This document shows, piece by piece, positions 1 through 5,085 of a stretch of DNA of 5,916 bases (within the stretch, counting starts at the first letter, position 1; every line of letters starts with the position of its first letter). Origin of the DNA: an uncultured Bacteroidales bacterium (GTDB lineage Bacteria > Bacteroidota > Bacteroidia > Bacteroidales > UBA3663). Under the pieces are notes generated by a model. The model searched no databases, had not been told where the DNA came from, and saw only the letters and a program-made list of their open reading frames with translations. The translations under genes and the position numbers were made by a program. Where the stretch lies: contig CALBPV010000020.1 of assembly GCA_937899265.1 (NCBI GenBank), positions 1-5,916 on the forward strand. The letters run 5' to 3'.

Positions 1-1111
1 CCCACTCCTTGTCCATGGGTTCTCCGTCCTTGGAGAGGAGAGCCATCGTCTCAACGGGGAAAGTGAGAACGGCCTTGGTACGTTCCTTGTTGAACCATTT
101 CATGAAACGCTTCTGGAGCCATGAGAGACCTTCCCAGTCTGGCTTGCTTCCGTCGGGGAAACGGAAATCGCCGAAGATGGACTCAAAATAGTAACGGTCG
201 TAGTAGGAAATGTTCCAGAACACGGCCTGGAAATTTCTGGCTCCCGTGGGCTGGTTGATGGAATAAACAATCTGCTCGAAACAATCGGTCAGCACTTTGT
301 CTATCGTGCGCTGCTTGAGCGAGAGGTCAACCACCTTGTCGGGGTCTTTCCAATAATCCTTGCCGTACTCTTTGCCCACGAAATAGTTGAAATACATCAG
401 AAACTCGGGGGTGGCACAGGCACCGGCCAACATCGAAGAAACGATGAAGACCATGTTGATGAATCCGCCGCAGAAAGACTTGAGGTTGGTGGGAGCCGTG
501 GAGTTGCCTCCAATCGAAGTCGTGCCGCCGATGAGCCAGGGATACATTGTGATGGATGCACAATAGTTGGCCAGATTGGTCTCGTCGTTCTTATATATAA
601 AATGGTGTGTGAGTAAGTCAATGTAACGGTCGGCCATGTCTTTGCCGTACATCTTTTTGATGCGGTCTGTCAACAAACGTCGGTTCAAACGGATAAAAGA
701 ACCTTTGGGGAGTTCGCCTATCAGCGTTGCAATGTTCTTGTGCTCAACGTTGGCATTCGCATCGTACTTGGAACCGGTGGCAGCATTGCCTTCGGCACAA
801 TAGTCCGAGAGGAATTTGATGCGCTCCAAGGTCTCACGGTCTTCCGTGTGTGCCTGACGATAGAGCATAAACGACTTGGCCACCTTGTAGTAGCCTTCCT
901 CCATGAGCGCCGTTTCAACCTGATTCTGGATTTCCTCGACCGTAATGTTCTCATGGATGTCGAGATGGCTCAACACTTTCGAGAGTGCAGAGAGATCTAC
1001 AGGTTGGTCAACTGACTGGAATGCCTTGATGATAGCATTCATGATTTTGTCGAGCGAGAAACGTACGCTCTGTCCATCACGTTTGGTGATGCTGAATAGC
1101 TGATTGTCCAT
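1..1111 (-). CDS. nrdD: Anaerobic (class III) ribonucleoside-triphosphate reductase, N-terminal 370 residues, cut by the left edge
   Basis: Reduces ribonucleoside triphosphates to deoxyribonucleotides without oxygen, using a glycyl radical installed by the activase NrdG. The reverse strand reads open from the ATG at 1111-1109 to the window edge. Residues about 4-95 look like an ATP-cone allosteric domain, opening ITKRDGQSVRFSLDKI (8-23) and later EEIQNQVETALMEEGYYKVAKS. The reductase barrel follows, with NYCASITMYPWL (182-193); Cys184 is the likely equivalent of the first active-site cysteine of the family (Cys79 in T4 NrdD). KSFCGGFINM (211-220), CATPEFLMYFNYF (232-244) and TFPVETMALL (350-359) also fit NrdD. 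The second active-site cysteine, the C-terminal zinc-binding cysteines and the glycyl-radical loop would lie beyond the edge, so integrity of the gene cannot be judged. It is divergent from the dcw cluster; nrdG, if adjacent, would be further left. No Shine-Dalgarno is visible, as is normal for Bacteroidetes. Confidence 0.93.
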   Translation of the reverse strand, partial: MDNQLFSITKRDGQSVRFSLDKIMNAIIKAFQSVDQPVDLSALSKVLSHLDIHENITVEEIQNQVETALMEEGYYKVAKSFMLYRQAHTEDRETLERIKFLSDYCAEGNAATGSKYDANANVEHKNIATLIGELPKGSFIRLNRRLLTDRIKKMYGKDMADRYIDLLTHHFIYKNDETNLANYCASITMYPWLIGGTTSIGGNSTAPTNLKSFCGGFINMVFIVSSMLAGACATPEFLMYFNYFVGKEYGKDYWKDPDKVVDLSLKQRTIDKVLTDCFEQIVYSINQPTGARNFQAVFWNISYYDRYYFESIFGDFRFPDGSKPDWEGLSWLQKRFMKWFNKERTKAVLTFPVETMALLSKDGEPMDKEW

Positions 1112-1132
1112 TAAAGTAGGAAAAGGTCTATA

Positions 1133-1144
1133 TTTTATATAAAA
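1133..1144. repeat. 12-bp perfect AT-only palindrome in the nrdD leader
   Basis: TTTTATATAAAA is a perfect palindrome centred about 27 bp upstream of the nrdD start codon and inside the predicted leader. It does not match the NrdR box pattern as I know it, because the flanking ACA and TGT are missing. It may simply be part of the A/T-rich stretch that replaces a Shine-Dalgarno in Bacteroidetes translation initiation regions. Confidence 0.4.
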
Positions 1145-1163
1145 CAGGATAATTTCAGAGGAA

Positions 1164-1254
1164 TTTGCCGTTAATCTGTCTTCGGAAAGGGAACCGTACG
1201 GACAGCCGAACCGAAAATCGGGACAAAGATAAAGGTTCTTTCCGAAACGGCAAA
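1164..1254. repeat. Long interrupted inverted repeat spanning the nrdD promoter and leader
   Basis: The right arm (1234-1254) read in reverse complement is TTTGCCGTTTCGGAAAGAACC. The left arm holds the same bases in order: TTTGCCGTT at 1164-1172, TTCGGAAAG at 1181-1189 and AACC at 1192-1195. It has an extra stretch of about 8 bp (1173-1180) and an extra GG (1190-1191). All 21 bases of the right arm therefore have a partner in the left arm. The 38-bp interior (1196-1233) holds the nrdD -7 box, and the 8-bp palindrome CCGTACGG (1194-1201) straddles the left-arm border. Neither outer flank has a T-run, so this is not a standard terminator. It could be a paired operator, the relic of a small element, or a hairpin in a transcript crossing the whole region. 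Confidence 0.7.
1224..1254 (-). promoter_or_regulatory. Bacteroidetes-type promoter for nrdD
   Basis: On the reverse strand, TTTG (1254-1251) is followed after 19 bp by TATCTTTG (1231-1224). This matches the Bacteroidetes sigma-ABfr consensus (-33 TTTG, -7 TAnnTTTG, 19-21 bp apart). Transcription should start near 1217-1220, giving nrdD a leader of roughly 105-110 nt. The -33 box lies in the right arm of an inverted repeat (1164-1254) and the -7 box lies in its loop, so a protein binding the repeat would affect initiation. The sequence match is direct; activity is inferred. Confidence 0.72.
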
Positions 1255-1388
1255 ATAATTATGGCTAAAAATTTGTTAATATTTTTAAAAATGGTAAAAA
1301 AGGTATTAATTTTTATCTGTTGGGCAGCTTTTTATACAAATATAGACATTTATCAATGTAATTTTGGAAAAATTTTGCGCCGGGACCT

Positions 1389-1482
1389 CCGATTTTACCC
1401 TTCCCGACCTAAAAAGATGCTTGCATCCAAGAATGCGCGCTGCATCCGACAGAGCTGAAAAAACAGCCGCCCCCAAAATCGG
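1389..1482. repeat. GC-richer block bounded by an 8-bp inverted repeat with internal palindromes
   Basis: CCGATTTT at 1389-1396 and AAAATCGG at 1475-1482 are perfect inverted copies. Between them lie GATGCTTGCATC (1416-1427, perfect around a TT centre), two copies of TGCATCC (1422-1428 and 1441-1447), GCGCGC (1435-1440) and a small hairpin GCTG-A6-CAGC (1454-1467). On paper this folds as an outer stem closing over several short hairpins. Its composition contrasts with the AT-rich DNA on both sides. It may be a dispersed intergenic repeat or a structured RNA; the sequence alone cannot decide, and transcription is not shown. Confidence 0.4.
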
Positions 1483-1539
1483 TTTAATGATGTAATAAAC
1501 CATTTTGAATAACGGATTAAGTGACAAAACAGACACATA

Positions 1540-1590
1540 TCTGAAAAATTTTGGGTCAGAAACGTTATTTTTTCTGAAAAAATTTGGTCA
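1540..1590. repeat. Imperfect direct repeat with 33-bp period at the rsmH promoter
   Basis: TCTGAAAAATTTTGGGTCA (1540-1558) recurs as TCTGAAAAAATTTGGTCA (1573-1590), a near-identical 18-19 bp unit. The second copy contains the rsmH -33 box (TTTG at 1583-1586). A shorter relative, TTTGGGGCA (1611-1619), overlaps the end of the -7 box and the expected start point. The placement fits binding sites for a regulator. It could also be a small duplication that moved or created the promoter. Confidence 0.5.
1556..1577. repeat. 7-bp inverted repeat just upstream of the rsmH -33 box
   Basis: TCAGAAA (1556-1562) and TTTCTGA (1571-1577) form a perfect 7-bp inverted repeat with an 8-base loop, ending 5 bp before the -33 TTTG. 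Its arms overlap both copies of the direct repeat. No U-tract follows on either strand, so an operator is more likely than a terminator. The evidence is pattern only. Confidence 0.4.
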
Positions 1591-1614
1591 ATTGAAGAAA
1601 AAGCGCTATCTTTG
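1583..1614 (+). promoter_or_regulatory. Bacteroidetes-type promoter for the rsmH-led dcw cluster
   Basis: TTTG (1583-1586), a 20-bp spacer, then TATCTTTG (1607-1614) fit the Bacteroidetes promoter consensus exactly. The -7 octamer is identical to that of the divergent nrdD promoter. Transcription would begin near 1618-1621, leaving a leader of only about 18-21 nt before the rsmH start. This is the only good promoter I see ahead of the four plus-strand genes. Confidence 0.75.
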
Positions 1615-1638
1615 GGGCATATTTTCACGCGCGATTAA

Positions 1639-2574
1639 ATGATGTATCATGTTCCGGTCATGCTCCATGAATGTTTGGAGGGACTTAACATTCGGCCAAA
1701 CGGCATCTATGCTGATGTCACTTTCGGGGGCGGAGGCCACAGCAGAGCCATACTCGCTCGGCTGGGGAAGGACGGGCATCTTTACGGGTTCGACCAAGAT
1801 GCCGATGCAGAACATCATTGGATAGAGACTCAGCGGGAATCCGGCAGCGAAGAGGACCCCCGGTTCACTTTCGTCAGGAGCAATTTCCGCTACCTCAAGA
1901 ACTGGATGCGCTATTATGAAGTGGGTCATTTGGATGGAATACTTGCCGACCTCGGCGTATCGAGCCACCATCTCGACGATGCAGAACGGGGTTTTGCGTT
2001 CCGTTATGATGCTCCGCTTGATATGCGGATGAACACGCGTGCCGGTCAAACGGCAGGCGAATTCATCGCCACAGCCTCCGAAGCAGACCTCGAACGGGTG
2101 CTCTCCCTTTACGGAGAACTGCGTCAGGCCCGAAAGATGAGCGCCGCCATCGTCAGAAGCAGAACCCGGGGCAGCATTGCTACCACCGGGGACCTCAAAA
2201 ACGCCGTTTCCCCGTTCATCAACCCCAAGAACGAGAAGAAAGAACTCGCTCAAGTGTTTCAGGCGCTGCGCATCGAGGTGAACCACGAGATGGAAGCCCT
2301 CGAGGAAATGCTTACGGCAGCGACCCAACTGTTGGCTCCCGGCGGACGGCTTGTGGTCATGACCTACCACAGCCTCGAAGACCGAATCGTCAAAAACGTC
2401 ATCCGCTCGGGTCACGCCGACGGCACCGTGGTCAAAGACTTCTACGGACGGGTGGAAGCCCCGCTTGAAGCCGTCAACCGCAAAGTCATCGTCGCCTCCG
2501 ACGAGGAAATCGAGGCCAATCCGCGAGCCCGCTCTGCCAAACTGCGTGTGGCCGAAAAAACAACCGACCGTTAA
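1639..2574 (+). CDS. rsmH: 16S rRNA (cytosine(1402)-N4)-methyltransferase RsmH (MraW)
   Basis: Transfers a methyl group from S-adenosylmethionine to N4 of C1402 (E. coli numbering) in the decoding centre of 16S rRNA, acting on the small subunit in the cytoplasm. The 311-residue length is typical. The N-terminal YHVPVML is followed by the SAM-binding motif DVTFGGGGHS (26-35) and the acidic strand end GFDQDAD (50-56). Next come DGILADLGVSSHHLD (99-113), the family signature ERGFAFRYDAPLDMRM (116-131) and HSLEDRIVK (244-252). The C-terminal NPRARSAKLRVAEK is also characteristic. The middle region, roughly 140-215, corresponds to the helical insert domain. Translation could start at 1639 or at the adjacent ATG at 1642; the first is used. 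There is no Shine-Dalgarno, and the predicted leader is very short. It is the first gene of the cluster, and no key residue appears to be missing. Confidence 0.97.
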   Translation: MMYHVPVMLHECLEGLNIRPNGIYADVTFGGGGHSRAILARLGKDGHLYGFDQDADAEHHWIETQRESGSEEDPRFTFVRSNFRYLKNWMRYYEVGHLDGILADLGVSSHHLDDAERGFAFRYDAPLDMRMNTRAGQTAGEFIATASEADLERVLSLYGELRQARKMSAAIVRSRTRGSIATTGDLKNAVSPFINPKNEKKELAQVFQALRIEVNHEMEALEEMLTAATQLLAPGGRLVVMTYHSLEDRIVKNVIRSGHADGTVVKDFYGRVEAPLEAVNRKVIVASDEEIEANPRARSAKLRVAEKTTDR

Positions 2575-2595
2575 ATGCGTTAATCTGTAAATTAC

Positions 2596-2937
2596 ATGGC
2601 ATTTCTTGACAAATTCTCTCAGGCACTCACCAGCGATAACCCCATCACTGAGAAGTCACCCCGTTTGCTGTCGCTTGAATTCATCATCAAGCACGCAGCC
2701 AAACTTTTCATCACGATTGTGGTCGCTTGGATCTACATCGGATTGAGGTACAACTGCGAAGCCTCGCTCTACCATCTCAACCAGCTCAAAGAAGAGCTCA
2801 ACGATGTGCGCTACACCACCATCGCCCGCTGGGGAGAACTGACCGGCAAGAACAAGCCCGATATCATCCGAAAAAAAGTACTCCAAAGCGACATCGCCCT
2901 CGAAGCGACGGACGAGCCGCCCATCAGAGTCAAATGA
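2596..2937 (+). CDS. ftsL: FtsL-like cell division protein, bitopic membrane protein
   Basis: A 113-residue protein with a short polar N-terminus (1-32), one hydrophobic segment at about 35-50 (KLFITIVVAWIYIGL) and a C-terminal part with heptad-like leucines from about 58 to 85 (LYHLNQLKEELNDV). This is the FtsL layout: a small single-pass protein with a cytoplasmic N-terminus and a periplasmic coiled coil, which in other bacteria joins FtsB/DivIC and FtsQ to activate FtsW-FtsI. The sequence resembles the FtsL-like family of Bacteroidetes rather than proteobacterial FtsL, and its place between rsmH and ftsI supports the call. It starts 21 bp after rsmH; the ATG at 2596 begins a good N-terminus and has only A/T-rich sequence upstream. 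The specific assignment rests on position and topology more than on conserved residues. Confidence 0.85.
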   Translation: MAFLDKFSQALTSDNPITEKSPRLLSLEFIIKHAAKLFITIVVAWIYIGLRYNCEASLYHLNQLKEELNDVRYTTIARWGELTGKNKPDIIRKKVLQSDIALEATDEPPIRVK

Positions 2938-2972
2938 AGTTTTTGTGTAATTCCAACAATTTTAATCTATGA
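2934..2972 (+). other. 12-codon mini-ORF linking the ftsL stop to the ftsI start
   Basis: ATG at 2934-2936 overlaps the ftsL stop TGA (2935-2937), and the mini-ORF ends in TGA at 2970-2972, overlapping the ftsI ATG (2969-2971). Both junctions are ATGA. The encoded peptide is MKFLCNSNNFNL. Ribosomes ending ftsL could restart here and be delivered to the ftsI start, coupling their translation. The geometry is visible; translation is not shown, and the peptide resembles nothing I recognise. Confidence 0.35.
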
Positions 2973-5083
2973 GTTTCGGCAAACGTTTTGCTGTTGTGTT
3001 GGGAATCATCCTCCTCTACATTTGCTGCATCGCTATCCAATCGTTCCATACGGTGGTGAGCGACGGAGACAAATACCGTGCACTGGTGGGGAAACTCAAT
3101 CGCAACAACCAGGAGATTCCCCAAGTGCGGGGTTTCATCTTCTCCGACAACGACGAGATGTTGGCGGGTTCTCTCCCCGAATACGACATCTACCTTGACT
3201 TCCGCTCGACGACGCGCCCCAATGAAAAAGGCGAAATCAACATCCCGGCGGACACCATCAACAAGTATTTCTCCCCGACGGGAGAAGGTTCCCAAACCCT
3301 GGCCAAGTATGCGCCACAGCGCACAGCCGCCCAGTGGAGTGCTTTCATCCAGCAAGGCTACACCAAACGCAACGGACACCTTCTCATCATCAGAGCTCTC
3401 GGCTACACCCAATACAAAGAGTTGCGCGAGATGCCCTACTTCAACAAACAACGTTACAAAAACGGTCTGACCCGCGACGAACGTGCCCATCGCTATCGCC
3501 CCTTCGGCGACACCAGGATGGCTGCAAGTACCATCGGCAGCGTCTATGCAAGAAAAGACACTGCCGGACGAATCGGTTCGGGAAGAGGCGGCATCGAGTT
3601 GGCCTACGATTCCCTCCTCCGCGGAGAGCCCGGTCTCGGATACCGCCAACGCATCCGTCGCCGCATGGTCGATGTGGTAGAGAAAGAACCTGTCAACGGA
3701 GCCAATGTCCACACGACGCTCAATGTCGAGATGCAGGACATTCTCGACAGAGCTCTCGCCAAACGCATCCTCGAACTCAAGGCTTCCGGCGGCTGGGCTG
3801 CTGTCATGGATGTCAAGACGGGACAAATCAAAGCCATCTCCAATCTCCATCGCACCGACTCCATTGTTGCGGAAGACCACAACCACCTTGTGGAGGATCT
3901 TTACGACCCGGGCTCCACATTCAAAACGGTCAGTTACATGGTGTTGCTCGACAACGGCAAAATCACGCCCGAAACCATCGTCAACACAGGCAATACCGCA
4001 CAGAATCCCTCCGACTGGAACTGTCATGGCAAACATATCCGCGACGACCATCCCGTAGGAACCGTCACAGCCGACGAGGCCATCGTCCAATCGTCCAATA
4101 TCGGTGTGGCCAAACTTACTTGCCAAGCATACGAGAGCGATCCCGATGCCTATCTGGCCGGAATCGAGAAGATAGGCATGATGAACGACCTGAGCCTCAA
4201 TTGCGATTTCCCGGGAGCCCAGGCACCCCGCAAACGTTCCACCAAAGAGCGCACATGGAGCAAAGTTTCTCTCGGACAGATTTCCTACGGCTACGAAAAC
4301 CGCATCCCGGGTCTCTACATGCTCAATTTCTACAACGCCATCGCCAACGGCGGCAAACTGATGCGTCCTTACATCGTACGCATGGTGGAAAAGGACGGCG
4401 ACGTGCTTTACGAACGCAAACCTGAAGTGGTCAACAAGTCCATTTGCTCGGCCCAAACGCTTGAAGCAGTGCGCCATGCCCTGCGCGGCGTTGTCGAACA
4501 CGGCACAGCCAAATCCATCAATTCCAAGCGGGTAAACATAGCCGGCAAGACAGGCACCGCCCAACGCTACCATAACGGCAACTACGACTACAGCAACGGT
4601 CACTACGTTTCTTTCGTCGGATTCTTTCCCTTCGAAGAACCGCAATACTCGATGATAGTCGTCATCGACGTACGTCCCCCCTACGGAGGCCGTCCCGGCG
4701 GCGGCTACATGGCCGGTCCCGTATTCCGGCAGTTTGCAGAGGAGATTTATGCACTCCACTGTGAGAAAACCCTCAACGAGATTTCTCCCGACACACTCCA
4801 CCGACGGTTCCCTGTCGTGAAACGCGGTCCGCAAGAAGACACGAAATACCTGCTCTCGAAACTCGGTCTTGACTCGCTCCATTTCACACCCAGTGAGTTC
4901 ACCGGAAGCGAAAGCGTTGTCCCCAACGTGGTCGGCATGGGTGCCGAAGATGCCCTCTATGCCCTCGAAAGTCGCGGATTACGAGTCACAATGTCCGGCA
5001 TCGGACAGGTCACCCGCCAGTCTGTTCCCGCCGGGTCACCCATCGTCAAAGGTTCTTTCATCGAATTGTCTCTTAAAAATTGA
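2969..5083 (+). CDS. ftsI: Septal penicillin-binding protein FtsI (PBP3-type transpeptidase) with C-terminal PASTA domain
   Basis: Class B penicillin-binding protein that cross-links peptidoglycan stem peptides at the division septum, partnered with the glycosyltransferase FtsW. The 704-residue protein has a short cytoplasmic start and one membrane anchor at about 7-25 (FAVVLGIILLYICCIAI). The dimerisation (pedestal) domain begins near VRGFIFSDNDEMLA (53-66) and includes GRGGIELAYDSLLRGEPG around 205-222. The transpeptidase domain, from about 265, has all three active-site motifs: S316-TF-K319 (nucleophile serine), S375-S-N377 and K527-T-G529. A single PASTA domain occupies about 649-704 (VVPNVVGMGAEDALYAL...VKGSFIELSL). 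Domain order and length fit Bacteroidetes FtsI. It begins 31 bp after the ftsL-like gene and ends 2 bp before murE. The codon-aligned antisense frame is open for most of the gene, which is a codon-usage effect and not a second gene. Confidence 0.96.
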   Translation: MSFGKRFAVVLGIILLYICCIAIQSFHTVVSDGDKYRALVGKLNRNNQEIPQVRGFIFSDNDEMLAGSLPEYDIYLDFRSTTRPNEKGEINIPADTINKYFSPTGEGSQTLAKYAPQRTAAQWSAFIQQGYTKRNGHLLIIRALGYTQYKELREMPYFNKQRYKNGLTRDERAHRYRPFGDTRMAASTIGSVYARKDTAGRIGSGRGGIELAYDSLLRGEPGLGYRQRIRRRMVDVVEKEPVNGANVHTTLNVEMQDILDRALAKRILELKASGGWAAVMDVKTGQIKAISNLHRTDSIVAEDHNHLVEDLYDPGSTFKTVSYMVLLDNGKITPETIVNTGNTAQNPSDWNCHGKHIRDDHPVGTVTADEAIVQSSNIGVAKLTCQAYESDPDAYLAGIEKIGMMNDLSLNCDFPGAQAPRKRSTKERTWSKVSLGQISYGYENRIPGLYMLNFYNAIANGGKLMRPYIVRMVEKDGDVLYERKPEVVNKSICSAQTLEAVRHALRGVVEHGTAKSINSKRVNIAGKTGTAQRYHNGNYDYSNGHYVSFVGFFPFEEPQYSMIVVIDVRPPYGGRPGGGYMAGPVFRQFAEEIYALHCEKTLNEISPDTLHRRFPVVKRGPQEDTKYLLSKLGLDSLHFTPSEFTGSESVVPNVVGMGAEDALYALESRGLRVTMSGIGQVTRQSVPAGSPIVKGSFIELSLKN

Positions 5084-5085
5084 AT

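Larger units (their letters stand above)
1112..1638. other. Divergent intergenic region between nrdD and rsmH
   Basis: This 527-bp stretch has no convincing protein gene. It is strongly AT-rich in the middle: positions 1261-1320 have only 10 G/C in 60 bases and include the palindrome ATTTTTAAAAAT (1281-1292). A GC-richer island lies at about 1377-1482. The ends carry the nrdD promoter and inverted repeat (left) and the rsmH promoter with its repeats (right). Open frames on both strands give peptides under 100 residues with no recognisable family, and their base composition is unlike the neighbouring genes. No tRNA or rRNA signature is visible. There is no trace of mraZ, the gene usually found just upstream of rsmH. 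Confidence 0.8.

Noticed and set aside
1164..1254. Rho-independent terminator
   Set aside because: The stem is interrupted, the loop is 38 bases, no U-tract follows on either strand, and no gene ends here since the flanking genes diverge.
1337..1344. Second TAnnTTTG match on the minus strand (TATATTTG) upstream of nrdD
   Set aside because: No TTTG lies at the proper distance upstream; in AT-rich DNA this octamer pattern arises easily by chance.
1359..1366. TAATTTTG on the plus strand as an additional promoter for rsmH
   Set aside because: No -33 TTTG 19-21 bp upstream, and the 1583-1614 promoter is a complete match closer to the gene.
1306..1628. Two minus-strand frames of 76-77 residues in the intergenic region
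   Set aside because: They overlap each other in different frames, cross the palindrome-rich block, run into the rsmH promoter region, and match no family I recognise.
1606..2415. 269-residue open frame on the minus strand
   Set aside because: Codon-aligned antisense of rsmH, which has every conserved RsmH motif; no independent evidence for a gene.
2575..2583. Two-codon frame ATG CGT TAA directly after the rsmH stop
   Set aside because: Too short to weigh; it stops 12 bp before the ftsL-like start and could easily occur by chance.
3334..4425. 363-residue plus-strand frame inside ftsI
   Set aside because: An out-of-frame shadow rich in Arg, Gln, His and Ser, with no domain; ftsI carries all three catalytic motifs in the other frame.
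2930..4882. 650-residue open frame on the minus strand
   Set aside because: It lies entirely opposite ftsI in the codon-aligned frame, has no family motifs, and is explained by the absence of TTA, CTA and TCA codons in ftsI.
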